A DNA stretch of 57,112 nt from Grimontia indica (lineage in GTDB: Bacteria > Pseudomonadota > Gammaproteobacteria > Enterobacterales > Vibrionaceae). Location of the stretch: assembly GCF_000333895.2 (NCBI RefSeq), contig NZ_ANFM02000070.1, positions 1-57,112 on the forward strand, written 5' to 3'. Under the pieces are notes generated by a model. It did not search any database and was not told the DNA's origin. It was given only the letters and a program-made list of their open reading frames with translations. The position numbers and the translations under genes were made by a program. This document shows, in pieces, positions 33,958 to 41,655 of this stretch (its first letter is position 1; each line of letters begins with the position of its first letter).

Positions 33958-35887
33958 GATTCTCTGATTTCTTCTCGAATATAAAGCCCTGGAAACCATT
34001 CACGAACAGCTCAGACAGTTTATTGAGCTGGGCTTCCGTTTCTACGCGCGTGGCGATGGTTGTGATATTCAGGTTGTGTGCCGTACGACATATTGAAGCT
34101 AGCACATGGCTTTGCGACTCGTCGTCGAGATTACTGGTGTAAGCAAAATCAATCTTCACGTATGAAGGTTTGAATTTATTCAGGTAATCCAGCGACTGGA
34201 AGTTTCGGCCATAGTTGTCCACACCGAACCCGAAGTTGAAGCGGTGCGCCGCCTCGGTCAGCAGGCTGACGTGATCCGGGAAGCGTACAAACACACTTTC
34301 CGGAATTTCGAAGAACAGGCGCCCCGCCATGTTGCGGTGCTTCTGCATCGTCGTAGTCAGCCAGCGAATGAAGGAAGCATTGGTGACACTGTTCTGGGTC
34401 AGGTTGATTGCGACCGGACCAAGGTTCGGGTCATCACCCAAACGATCAATCATGTGACTCACCACGTAGCGGTCGAATGACTCACCCAGTTCCAGTTGCT
34501 CAACAGCACCAAGGAAGTGCGCAGCGCCATAGTAGTCTTCACCTTTCTCAATTGCGGAGAAGACTTCCTGGTGAATAACTGTCTGATCACTGGATGAGGC
34601 TGACTGGAACTTGAACTTGAACCAGTCGTGCGCCATGGCATCAAGGATAAGTGATTTCCACTGCTGTTTACCCATCGAAGCATCATTCGCCGTTTGGTCA
34701 ATCATAGAGATTGGGTGATTCGGCGTATTGCGTGCTTGAGTCAGGGCGTTATCTGCCTGCGCCAGCAAAACACTCGCATCGCGGTTATCTGAGCTGTTAA
34801 CCGCGAGGCCGATAGCCACTTTCGGTGGAGTAATCCCCATTGGGTCATGCTGCATATCGTTCACGATAGCCATGATACTTTCACCGATAATTTGCAGATC
34901 TTCACCTGTGCTGTTCGGTGCCAGAATCACAAATTCGTCTTTCGAGATACGCGACGCAGTGCAGTCAGCATCGGTCAGGGTGGTGTTCAGCTTCTTGGCA
35001 AACTGACCAACAATGGTGTCACCTTGGGCAAAACCCTGATTGCGGTAGGTATCTGTGATCAGGTCAACTTTCACCATCACCAGACCACCGACGGCTGATT
35101 CTGCCAGCCAAGATTTAAGCTGGCCAACGAAGAAGCTACGGTTACCCAAACCAGAAACAGTATCACGGTAAGCGTGCTCACGCAGGCGGTCGGCTTCTTT
35201 GGCTTGTTGCTCAAAATACGCTTCGAGCTGGCTGCTCATTTGGTTTATGGCGCGAACCACGGTTTTCAGCTCGCGAGTCGGTGGCAATGGTATCGGTTCG
35301 CCAAACTTATTACGGGCAATTTCTTTTGCACGTTTGGTGATGGTATCAAGTGGTCGCAGTGAACGGCTGAGCTGTATGGCGATAATAAGCATCGCAATAA
35401 CAAACAAAATACCTATCCATACACCCAGTTGAATGGTGGAACGCCACATTTCCTTGTAAGCGTAACCCGGGTGTGAAACCACGGTGACTTCTGCAAGCTG
35501 TAACCAGCCGCTGGTAAAGGTGCGTTCTTCCGTAATAACAGGGAAGAGTTCCAGGTTGGTATACCAGTCTGGCACGCCTTCTACATGTATCGGATATTCG
35601 CGGATAATTTCGCTGCCATCGGAGAGCATTTTCAGACGGACTTCCTGATAAAAACCGCCATCGAACAGTGCATTGATCACCGATTCCACAGCGACTTTAT
35701 CGTCGTCTTCAAGATAAGGCGCGAGGGCAAGGCCCATCGAGTTAATGGTGTTATTTACCTCAGCCGATTGCTGAGTCAGCAGAAAATTACGAGTGGTGTT
35801 TAGCTCAATACCTGTCACTGCCAGAATCAGCAGGAAGAATATCGCCAACATCCATGTAAACAATTGCCGGTATAAAGTCATAGACAT
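33950..35887 (-). CDS. lapD: LapD-type c-di-GMP receptor with degenerate GGDEF and EAL domains
   Basis: A 645-residue inner-membrane receptor. Its parts are transmembrane helix 1 (about 10-30), a periplasmic LapD_MoxY-like domain with SGWLQLAEVTVVSHPGYAY, transmembrane helix 2 (about 152-170), HAMP, GGDEF and EAL. The GGDEF site reads SKDEF and the EAL site EVF, so it should neither make nor degrade c-di-GMP but bind it through the EAL domain. In the LapD model, c-di-GMP binding lets the periplasmic domain hold the protease LapG, protecting the adhesin. The ATG directly follows the lapG stop (TAAATG), and its end overlaps lapB. Confidence 0.92.
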   Translation of the reverse strand: MSMTLYRQLFTWMLAIFFLLILAVTGIELNTTRNFLLTQQSAEVNNTINSMGLALAPYLEDDDKVAVESVINALFDGGFYQEVRLKMLSDGSEIIREYPIHVEGVPDWYTNLELFPVITEERTFTSGWLQLAEVTVVSHPGYAYKEMWRSTIQLGVWIGILFVIAMLIIAIQLSRSLRPLDTITKRAKEIARNKFGEPIPLPPTRELKTVVRAINQMSSQLEAYFEQQAKEADRLREHAYRDTVSGLGNRSFFVGQLKSWLAESAVGGLVMVKVDLITDTYRNQGFAQGDTIVGQFAKKLNTTLTDADCTASRISKDEFVILAPNSTGEDLQIIGESIMAIVNDMQHDPMGITPPKVAIGLAVNSSDNRDASVLLAQADNALTQARNTPNHPISMIDQTANDASMGKQQWKSLILDAMAHDWFKFKFQSASSSDQTVIHQEVFSAIEKGEDYYGAAHFLGAVEQLELGESFDRYVVSHMIDRLGDDPNLGPVAINLTQNSVTNASFIRWLTTTMQKHRNMAGRLFFEIPESVFVRFPDHVSLLTEAAHRFNFGFGVDNYGRNFQSLDYLNKFKPSYVKIDFAYTSNLDDESQSHVLASICRTAHNLNITTIATRVETEAQLNKLSELFVNGFQGFIFEKKSENHG

Positions 35888-36556
35888 TTACCCATCATAG
35901 TTTTTGATCGGTCTGTTCAGCTTTACAGACCCCATGCGCGCCCGGAGATCGTTCCACAATCCCAGTCGCGATGATTTGCCTGCAAGCTCACCTTTACCAC
36001 GTTCTTTCATGAGCCATAGCCTGCTACCGTTGAAGCTGTATACAGGAAGTAGGTCTCGTCGTTTTGAGGCCTTTTTAATTTCTGGGTCGATATTATCCAG
36101 TAGGACAGGCTCGGAGGAAGCAGTTGGGTAATAGGCAACAACCATATGGAATTGATTGAGTTTGATGGCTTTAACGTAAACAAGACGAAGCTTTTTATCG
36201 TCAATGCCGAGCTCTCTGAGCGTGAAGTATTTCGCGATACTGAAATCTTCACAGTCCCCTGCCGCGCTGCCAAGAAACTCCAATGGTGTCGCCCAATAGT
36301 CCTTCTTTCCCCACAAATCGATATCATTCACAAAATAGAGCTGGTTGAAGAAGTTATTCACTGCTTCAAGCTTTTGCGTTTCTGAAAGATCGGCAGACTG
36401 CGCGACAACATCACGCCATGCCGCGACTCGTTTTCCCGCTCTTTCGCCGTAAAATGACGCTACTTTGTTGATCCACTGACTGTCAGTATCACTCAGTGCG
36501 AATGTTACGATAGATGGCAACAGGAACATGAGGAGTAAGGTCGCCCGTTTTCGCAT
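35888..36556 (-). CDS. lapG: LapG-type periplasmic cysteine protease
   Basis: A 222-residue transglutaminase-like cysteine protease with an N-terminal signal sequence (residues 1-21). The catalytic triad is visible as C102 (GDCEDF), H137 (NQFHMVV) and D154 (LLDNIDPE). Calcium-dependent relatives cut LapA-type adhesins after the first alanine of a (T/P)AAG motif near the adhesin N-terminus. The adhesin starting at 55104 has PAAG at residues 95-98. The gene is directly followed by lapD with no gap. Confidence 0.92.
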   Translation of the reverse strand: MRKRATLLLMFLLPSIVTFALSDTDSQWINKVASFYGERAGKRVAAWRDVVAQSADLSETQKLEAVNNFFNQLYFVNDIDLWGKKDYWATPLEFLGSAAGDCEDFSIAKYFTLRELGIDDKKLRLVYVKAIKLNQFHMVVAYYPTASSEPVLLDNIDPEIKKASKRRDLLPVYSFNGSRLWLMKERGKGELAGKSSRLGLWNDLRARMGSVKLNRPIKNYDG

Positions 36557-36572
36557 CAGGCAACCTCAGCCA

Positions 36573-37166
36573 CTATTGTCCCCGCTGGGTAAAGATGGTC
36601 CATGCTTCCTTTATTTCCCCTTTAAATCCTTTCACGCGACCTACAACACGTCGATTCACAAGCTGTGTGGTTTCTGTGCTGTCGGCCAGCATGAGATCGC
36701 CTTCACCCAGGCCTACAATGGTGAGACGATCGACTGGAACGCCTCTTTCTATGAGCTGTGCTTGAACTGCTTTGGCACGTTGGACAGACAAGCCCCTGTT
36801 GTAGTCGTCAGACCCTGGAGAACTTGTATGTCCTTGAAGTTCTAGAAAGGTTTCGGGATAAAGCTTAAGGAATCCAGCCATTTTGTCCAGTGCTTCACGG
36901 TAAGCGGGTTCTACAATTGCAGAGTCGTTTGCAAACTGAATTCTTAATGAGTTGTCACTTTCAAGCAAAAGGTAGTTCGGGCACCCATCGTTATCGATGA
37001 TTGCCACGTCTGGCGTGTTGTCACATAAATCGCGCGCGTTGATCACACCGTCACTATCATCGTCCAATAAATCGGCGCGTTGTTCAGCAAGAGGAGGTTG
37101 GTCAGCGGAAAGTGAGCAGCCGCCAATGGCAAGGAGAATGCTGCTGAATAGCAATACGTGTTTCAT
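36573..37166 (-). CDS. OmpA-family outer membrane lipoprotein
   Basis: A 197-residue lipoprotein. The lipobox LAIGGCS (Cys17) follows a short signal sequence, then an acidic calcium-binding-like stretch (DDDSDGVINARDLCDNTPDVA), a pattern of thrombospondin type-3 repeats. The C-terminal OmpA-like domain (about 70-190) includes LELQGHTSSPGSDDYNRGLSVQRAKAV and NRRVVGRVKG, expected to bind peptidoglycan. It lies between lapE (3-bp gap) and lapG (16-bp gap), so it is part of the adhesin operon and may stabilise the secretion channel or a surface-held adhesin. That is inference. Confidence 0.85.
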   Translation of the reverse strand: MKHVLLFSSILLAIGGCSLSADQPPLAEQRADLLDDDSDGVINARDLCDNTPDVAIIDNDGCPNYLLLESDNSLRIQFANDSAIVEPAYREALDKMAGFLKLYPETFLELQGHTSSPGSDDYNRGLSVQRAKAVQAQLIERGVPVDRLTIVGLGEGDLMLADSTETTQLVNRRVVGRVKGFKGEIKEAWTIFTQRGQ

Positions 37167-37169
37167 GGA

Positions 37170-38489
37170 TTAACCTTCTTTGTCTATCACAGGTTCAAGC
37201 CATTCCTCCGGTACATCGACACGCAGCGCATCCAGCAGGGTGCCCATACTGTTGAGTACACGGTATTTGGCCGTAATGTTCGCGTAGTGCGCATCGAGAT
37301 ATGATCGCCTTGCCTCAAACAGTTCATTTTCAGTATTGAGCAGGTCCAGTAAGGTTCTGCGGCCAATTTTGAATTGCTTTTCGTAGGCGATAACGGTTTC
37401 AGACGCCGCATCTACGTGTTGTGCAAGATATTTCTTTTGTTGCTCGGTTAGCTGGTACGCGCTCCAGGCCAAGCGTGTACCCTCTCCCAAAAGTCGCGAG
37501 GCGTTGTCGAAAATGTCCTTCGACTTGTTCAATTGATACGCGCTGCGACGCATGTTGGCGGCATCGGTGCCACCGTTATATAGGTTGAATCGAACCCGCA
37601 GCATGGCGCTGAGCTCGTTCACTTCGTCTTCGACACCACCTGCTTCTTCACTCCAGCTCTGGCTGGCCTCGAAAGTAAACGATGGGTACATGTTGCCTTT
37701 GTTTTGTCGATACTGGGCACGTGCCGCATCGATGTCATAGGTCGCCAGTTTGACTACCGGATTGTTGGCAAAAGCCACTTCTAACGCTTCTGCTTGTGAC
37801 TGGGGTAGATAGAGAGCATCTACCTCTGGGTCGACAGGGTCTTTGATGTCGACGCCGACAATTCTCAGGAATTCGGTTTGCGCGTCATCCATATTACTTC
37901 TGGCAGCCAGCATATTAGTGATAGAACGTGCAACACGTGCCTGAACCTGTGACAGGTCAGCAGTGGAACCAATGCCCGATTCTGCGCGCCGCTGAATGTC
38001 TGCCAGCATCTTTTCATGGACTTCGACATTGGCTTCAGACAATGAGAGAAGCTGTTTGGCAAGCAGCACAGCCACATAGGCTTCCGTCACTGCCAGCGAC
38101 TTATCCTGCGCATCGGAGAGCAATTGATAGCGCTGCGCTTCCGCCTCAAACTCAGTGCGGTCGATGTTATCTCCGGTCTGTCCATCCCAGATGAGTTGGG
38201 TCAGGCTGATACTGGCGTCGCGACGGTTGAAGTCCATGTCACCACTGGCTTGGGTGGATGAGTTATCAATACGCTCATAACCTACGCCTGCATTGAGGTT
38301 GATGTCTGGCAGGTAGTCACCCGTGGCCGCATCAATGCCTTCCCTGTTACTCATGAAGTCATTAAATGCACTTTTCAGCTCTGGATCGGTGGCGATAGTG
38401 GTCGCGACGGCTTGTTCCACAGACATGGACCACGCAGGCGCACACAGTGAGCTGATGGCAGAAGCGATCAAAAGCTTTTTCCAGTTCAA
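37170..38489 (-). CDS. lapE: TolC-family outer membrane channel of the type I secretion system (LapE-like)
   Basis: A 439-residue outer membrane efflux protein with a Sec signal (residues 1-22, ending PAWS). Two TolC repeats each form two barrel strands and long coiled helices, with the typical LPDINLNAGVGYER and YPSFTFEASQSW strands. Length agrees with TolC/LapE. It lies 83 bp after the HlyD-like adaptor gene and 3 bp before the OmpA-like gene. It completes the LapB-LapC-LapE export machine. General TolC duty in drug efflux cannot be excluded from sequence, but operon context favours adhesin export. Confidence 0.88.
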   Translation of the reverse strand: MNWKKLLIASAISSLCAPAWSMSVEQAVATTIATDPELKSAFNDFMSNREGIDAATGDYLPDINLNAGVGYERIDNSSTQASGDMDFNRRDASISLTQLIWDGQTGDNIDRTEFEAEAQRYQLLSDAQDKSLAVTEAYVAVLLAKQLLSLSEANVEVHEKMLADIQRRAESGIGSTADLSQVQARVARSITNMLAARSNMDDAQTEFLRIVGVDIKDPVDPEVDALYLPQSQAEALEVAFANNPVVKLATYDIDAARAQYRQNKGNMYPSFTFEASQSWSEEAGGVEDEVNELSAMLRVRFNLYNGGTDAANMRRSAYQLNKSKDIFDNASRLLGEGTRLAWSAYQLTEQQKKYLAQHVDAASETVIAYEKQFKIGRRTLLDLLNTENELFEARRSYLDAHYANITAKYRVLNSMGTLLDALRVDVPEEWLEPVIDKEG

Positions 38490-38572
38490 AACACATCCCC
38501 CTATAAAGGCAGCATTTAGCGCAAATTATTGTTATGTCACAGCCTCTTTTTATGGGCTGGTTTTTTAAATCT

Positions 38573-39973
38573 TTATTCTCTCAGCGCGGATTTCTGCGCT
38601 TGCAGTATGGGTTTTAACAGATAGTCCAACACGCTGCGTTTACCCGTGATGATGTCAGCAGAAGCTGTCATTCCAGGAATAATCGGTAGCTCTTCACCTG
38701 CACCCAAGTTATTGGATTCAGTGCGTATTTTTACAAGATAGAAGCTATTTCCCTCTTCGTCCTGAATTGTGTCTGCACTGATAGTTTCCAAAATGCCTGT
38801 CAGACCGCCGTAGACGGTAAAATCGTAGGCGCTGAATTTCACGATGGCTTCAAGCCCTGGGCGGAGGAAAGCAATGTCCTGTGGGGCGATTTTGGCTTCG
38901 ATCAGCAGGTTGTCTTCACTCGGTACGATTTCAACCAAATCCATTCCTGGTTGGATGACGCCACCAACCGTGTTGACGTGCAATTTCTTGATGGTGCCAT
39001 CGACCGGACTGACAACCACAGTTCGTTGTACACGGTCAGCAAGGGTGACGCGGGTCTCCGTCATGGCAAGAAGTTTGTCTTCTACATCATTGAGGCGCTC
39101 CTGCTGTTCACCACGGAATTTCAGCGCGACATCAACGTGCTTAAACACGGCCTCTTGCAGTGCAGAAGTAATAGAGGGGAGTGACAATTCTGCTGAAGAC
39201 AGTTCGCGCTTGGTGTCGTTCACCTGTCGCTGTAGTTTCAGCAAATCGATTTGTGGCACCACGCCTTCATCAGCTAATGGTTTGGTGATGTTGTATTCTT
39301 CGCGGGCAAAATTGTAGCTTTGTCGAAGGTTTTGCACCCGCGCCCGGGTTTCAATGAGCTCTTGTTGTTTCTGGCGAATTTGCTGCGACGTGACGGACAA
39401 CTGGTTTTGAAGGTTGTTGAGCTTTTCACGGTACTCGGCTCGTTGACGGGAAACCACTGCACGGTGCTCCTCAACGAACGTTGGATCAAATTCAAGCTCT
39501 ACGCGATTGATAGAGACTGACTTTTGCCAGTCTTCAACCTCGACGTCTGGATCGACCACTACTGAGTCCACCAACGTTTTCAGCGTGACAGAATCGCCCC
39601 GCAAACTGGTGAGCTCCTGAATTCGCTCGCGGAAGTCAGAACGGAACATGGTGTCATCAATCAACAGCAATTGCTGTCCTTCTTCGACGATGTCTCCCTC
39701 ACGGACCAGCAGTTCTTTAACCAGCCCCCCTTCAAGGTTTTGTACCACCTGAAGTTGAGACGACGGAATCACTTTCCCTTGACCCACAGTGACTTTGTCG
39801 AGTTCGGCAAATGCCGCCCAGATAGCGCTGATCGTAATAAAAAGAGCGATGACCCATAGCAAGACTCGCGCACTTTTAGGGGTTGAAAGCAAAAGAGCTG
39901 CGGTTTTGTCGTCAATATAGTCAAGGTGCTCGCTGGCTGGCAGCTTAGATCCCGGTTTATTTGATTTTGTCAT
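38573..39973 (-). CDS. lapC: HlyD-family membrane fusion protein of type I secretion (LapC-like)
   Basis: A roughly 466-residue periplasmic adaptor anchored by one transmembrane helix (about residues 34-57, VLLWVIALFITISAIWAAF). Split lipoyl/biotinyl segments (GQGKVIPSSQLQVVQNLEGGLV and VVVSPVDGTIKKLHV) flank a long coiled-coil hairpin. The C-terminal beta-barrel has the HlyD ending GMTASADIITGKRSVLDYLLKP. It links LapB to LapE. The frame can begin at TTG 40006, but ATG 39973 (MTKSNKPG) is the first ATG and is used here. It is the first gene of the lap operon, after a 374-bp gap from dctD. Confidence 0.88.
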   Translation of the reverse strand: MTKSNKPGSKLPASEHLDYIDDKTAALLLSTPKSARVLLWVIALFITISAIWAAFAELDKVTVGQGKVIPSSQLQVVQNLEGGLVKELLVREGDIVEEGQQLLLIDDTMFRSDFRERIQELTSLRGDSVTLKTLVDSVVVDPDVEVEDWQKSVSINRVELEFDPTFVEEHRAVVSRQRAEYREKLNNLQNQLSVTSQQIRQKQQELIETRARVQNLRQSYNFAREEYNITKPLADEGVVPQIDLLKLQRQVNDTKRELSSAELSLPSITSALQEAVFKHVDVALKFRGEQQERLNDVEDKLLAMTETRVTLADRVQRTVVVSPVDGTIKKLHVNTVGGVIQPGMDLVEIVPSEDNLLIEAKIAPQDIAFLRPGLEAIVKFSAYDFTVYGGLTGILETISADTIQDEEGNSFYLVKIRTESNNLGAGEELPIIPGMTASADIITGKRSVLDYLLKPILQAQKSALRE

Positions 39974-40347
39974 TGTTATGCCGACTAAAATATCCAAGAA
40001 AGACAAAAAGAGTTGCAGGCCAGAAATGCCAACATGCCCTAATAAAAGAGTAGTTTATCTATGAGATTCTCACTAATCGGGAGCAGTGTAACGAGAATGA
40101 GCAAGAGCCAGTTTCTCACTGGCGAGAAACTGGCGAGTATTCCGTAACTTAGGCCTCATGCGGCTTTAGCGCGAAGAAGGGGTGTTGGTGGTGTGGAAAA
40201 AATTTCTTTTAAAAAGTGAAAAAAACGTAGGATTTTCCGCTCGTTTTGCTGCGTATTTTTCCTGACTTTTTGAAGGGTTAAGTGTTTAGGTTCATATTAA
40301 AGGTCTGCCAAAAACAAGGCCCAGCTACCGAGGAGGTGGTTGGAGGA
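39974..40347. promoter_or_regulatory. Promoter region of the lap operon with a strong inverted repeat
   Basis: This gap between dctD and lapC contains no supported gene. At 40107-40134 there is a perfect 11-bp inverted repeat, GCCAGTTTCTC / GAGAAACTGGC, around a 6-base spacer, with a further GGCGAG direct copy just after. It has no T tract. Its position 130-160 bp upstream of lapC suits an activator or repressor site. An AT-rich run (about 40195-40265) follows. No firm -35/-10 or -24/-12 promoter could be assigned. Confidence 0.45.
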
Positions 40348-41655
40348 TTATCCTTTAAAGCTCTGCTTGTCGAGGTGATGCTTTTTAAGCTTTTCGTAGA
40401 GGGTCTTTCTGGCCAGCCCCAACTCATTTTGCACCTCTTTGAGCATGCCGTTATGTCTGTTTAGGGCATCGAACAAAATAGCTCGCTCCACTTTCAAAAT
40501 GCGATCTGCCAGTGTGTCGCGTTCTTTTTCATGCTCTGTCCCGCTTTCATTCGTCAGGCATTGCTCTCCCATCAGCACCCAGCGTTCTGAGTACGCTTGA
40601 AGCTCCCGCACATTGCCTTTCCATGAGTGTTGTAGCAGTTTTTCTTTGTGCTCAGCGTCTAAAGTAGGTGGGGCAACACCAAAGCGAGATGCGGTGGTGC
40701 GCACGAAGTTCTGGCAAAGGGTGATCACATCTTCGCTGCGCTCCCTCAGCGGTGGAAATGCCAATGTGGTTTCAGACAGGTTCTGGAACAGACGTTGATT
40801 GAATCGCCCTTGGGCAATGCTGGCAGTCAAATCGACGCGGGTTGACGCAATAATACGCGGGCGGCCTGATGATTCTGTCAGGTCAGCGAGTTTTTCCTGT
40901 ACGTTGGCAGGCAGCGCTTCAATACCATCGAGAAAAAGGGTGCCTTTACCCGCCGTTGCCACCTTACTGTGTTTATAACTTGGCAGGGTGGCATACGCTT
41001 GTTGTTCGGATCCAAACAGCTCCATCGCAACCAAGGCTTCGGGGACCTGGCGACATTTCAGTGCAACAAAGGGTTCGTCCTGTCTGGTCCCCTGATCGTG
41101 GATAAAGCGTGCAGCCAGCTCTTTCCCTGTTCCTCTTTCCCCTTGAAGCAGTACATCGCTGTCTTGATCTTTCAAATGGAAGATCGTTCTCCTGAGCTGT
41201 TTGACCGAATCCGCGTTCCCCAAAATCCTTGGTCCTGGTGCACTTTGCGTTTCCAGTTGCCTTTTCAGCTCGCGGTTTTCCATCACCAGCTGACGTTTAT
41301 CAACCCCTCGTTTGAGGACATCAAGCAGGTGATCGGTTGAGAATGGTTTTTCGAGAAAATCGTAAGCTCCCTGACGCATGGCTGAAACGGCAGTAGAAAT
41401 ATCCCCGTGTCCGGTCAGCATGACAATTGAAAGCTCTCGGTCGATTTCCAAGGCTTTGGTTAAGAACGTCATGCCATCCATTTGCGGCATGTTGATGTCT
41501 GAGATAATCACGCCTTCAAACGCTGGAGTTAGCTGTTCAAGTGCCTCTTTGGCGGCGGCAAAAGCGCGGGAGTGAAACCCTTCAATTTCCAGGGTCTGGC
41601 TCAGCGCATCACGGATAGTGCGCTCATCATCAATGATCCATATTTCCGGTGTCAC
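40348..41655 (-). CDS. dctD: DctD-like response regulator with degenerate sigma-54 interaction motifs
   Basis: A 435-residue NtrC-family regulator with a receiver domain (D53 phosphorylation site, with D9/D10, T81 and K103), an AAA+ domain with Walker A GERGTGKE (172-179), and a Fis-type helix-turn-helix (about 393-430). The GAFTGA loop that contacts sigma-54 is absent: after ELFG (212-215) the sequence reads SEQQAYATLP. Walker B reads FLDG instead of FLDE. It may thus regulate without sigma-54 or ATP-driven remodelling. It begins with GTG overlapping the dctB stop (GTGA), so it is co-translated with its kinase. No dicarboxylate transporter gene is nearby, so its real stimulus may differ from DctD. 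Confidence 0.82.
   Translation of the reverse strand: MTPEIWIIDDERTIRDALSQTLEIEGFHSRAFAAAKEALEQLTPAFEGVIISDINMPQMDGMTFLTKALEIDRELSIVMLTGHGDISTAVSAMRQGAYDFLEKPFSTDHLLDVLKRGVDKRQLVMENRELKRQLETQSAPGPRILGNADSVKQLRRTIFHLKDQDSDVLLQGERGTGKELAARFIHDQGTRQDEPFVALKCRQVPEALVAMELFGSEQQAYATLPSYKHSKVATAGKGTLFLDGIEALPANVQEKLADLTESSGRPRIIASTRVDLTASIAQGRFNQRLFQNLSETTLAFPPLRERSEDVITLCQNFVRTTASRFGVAPPTLDAEHKEKLLQHSWKGNVRELQAYSERWVLMGEQCLTNESGTEHEKERDTLADRILKVERAILFDALNRHNGMLKEVQNELGLARKTLYEKLKKHHLDKQSFKG

Noticed and set aside
33958-33999. Upstream start of lapB at 33999
   Set aside because: The extra 14 codons overlap the end of lapD. ATG 33957 gives the expected N-terminus and an overlapping stop/start.
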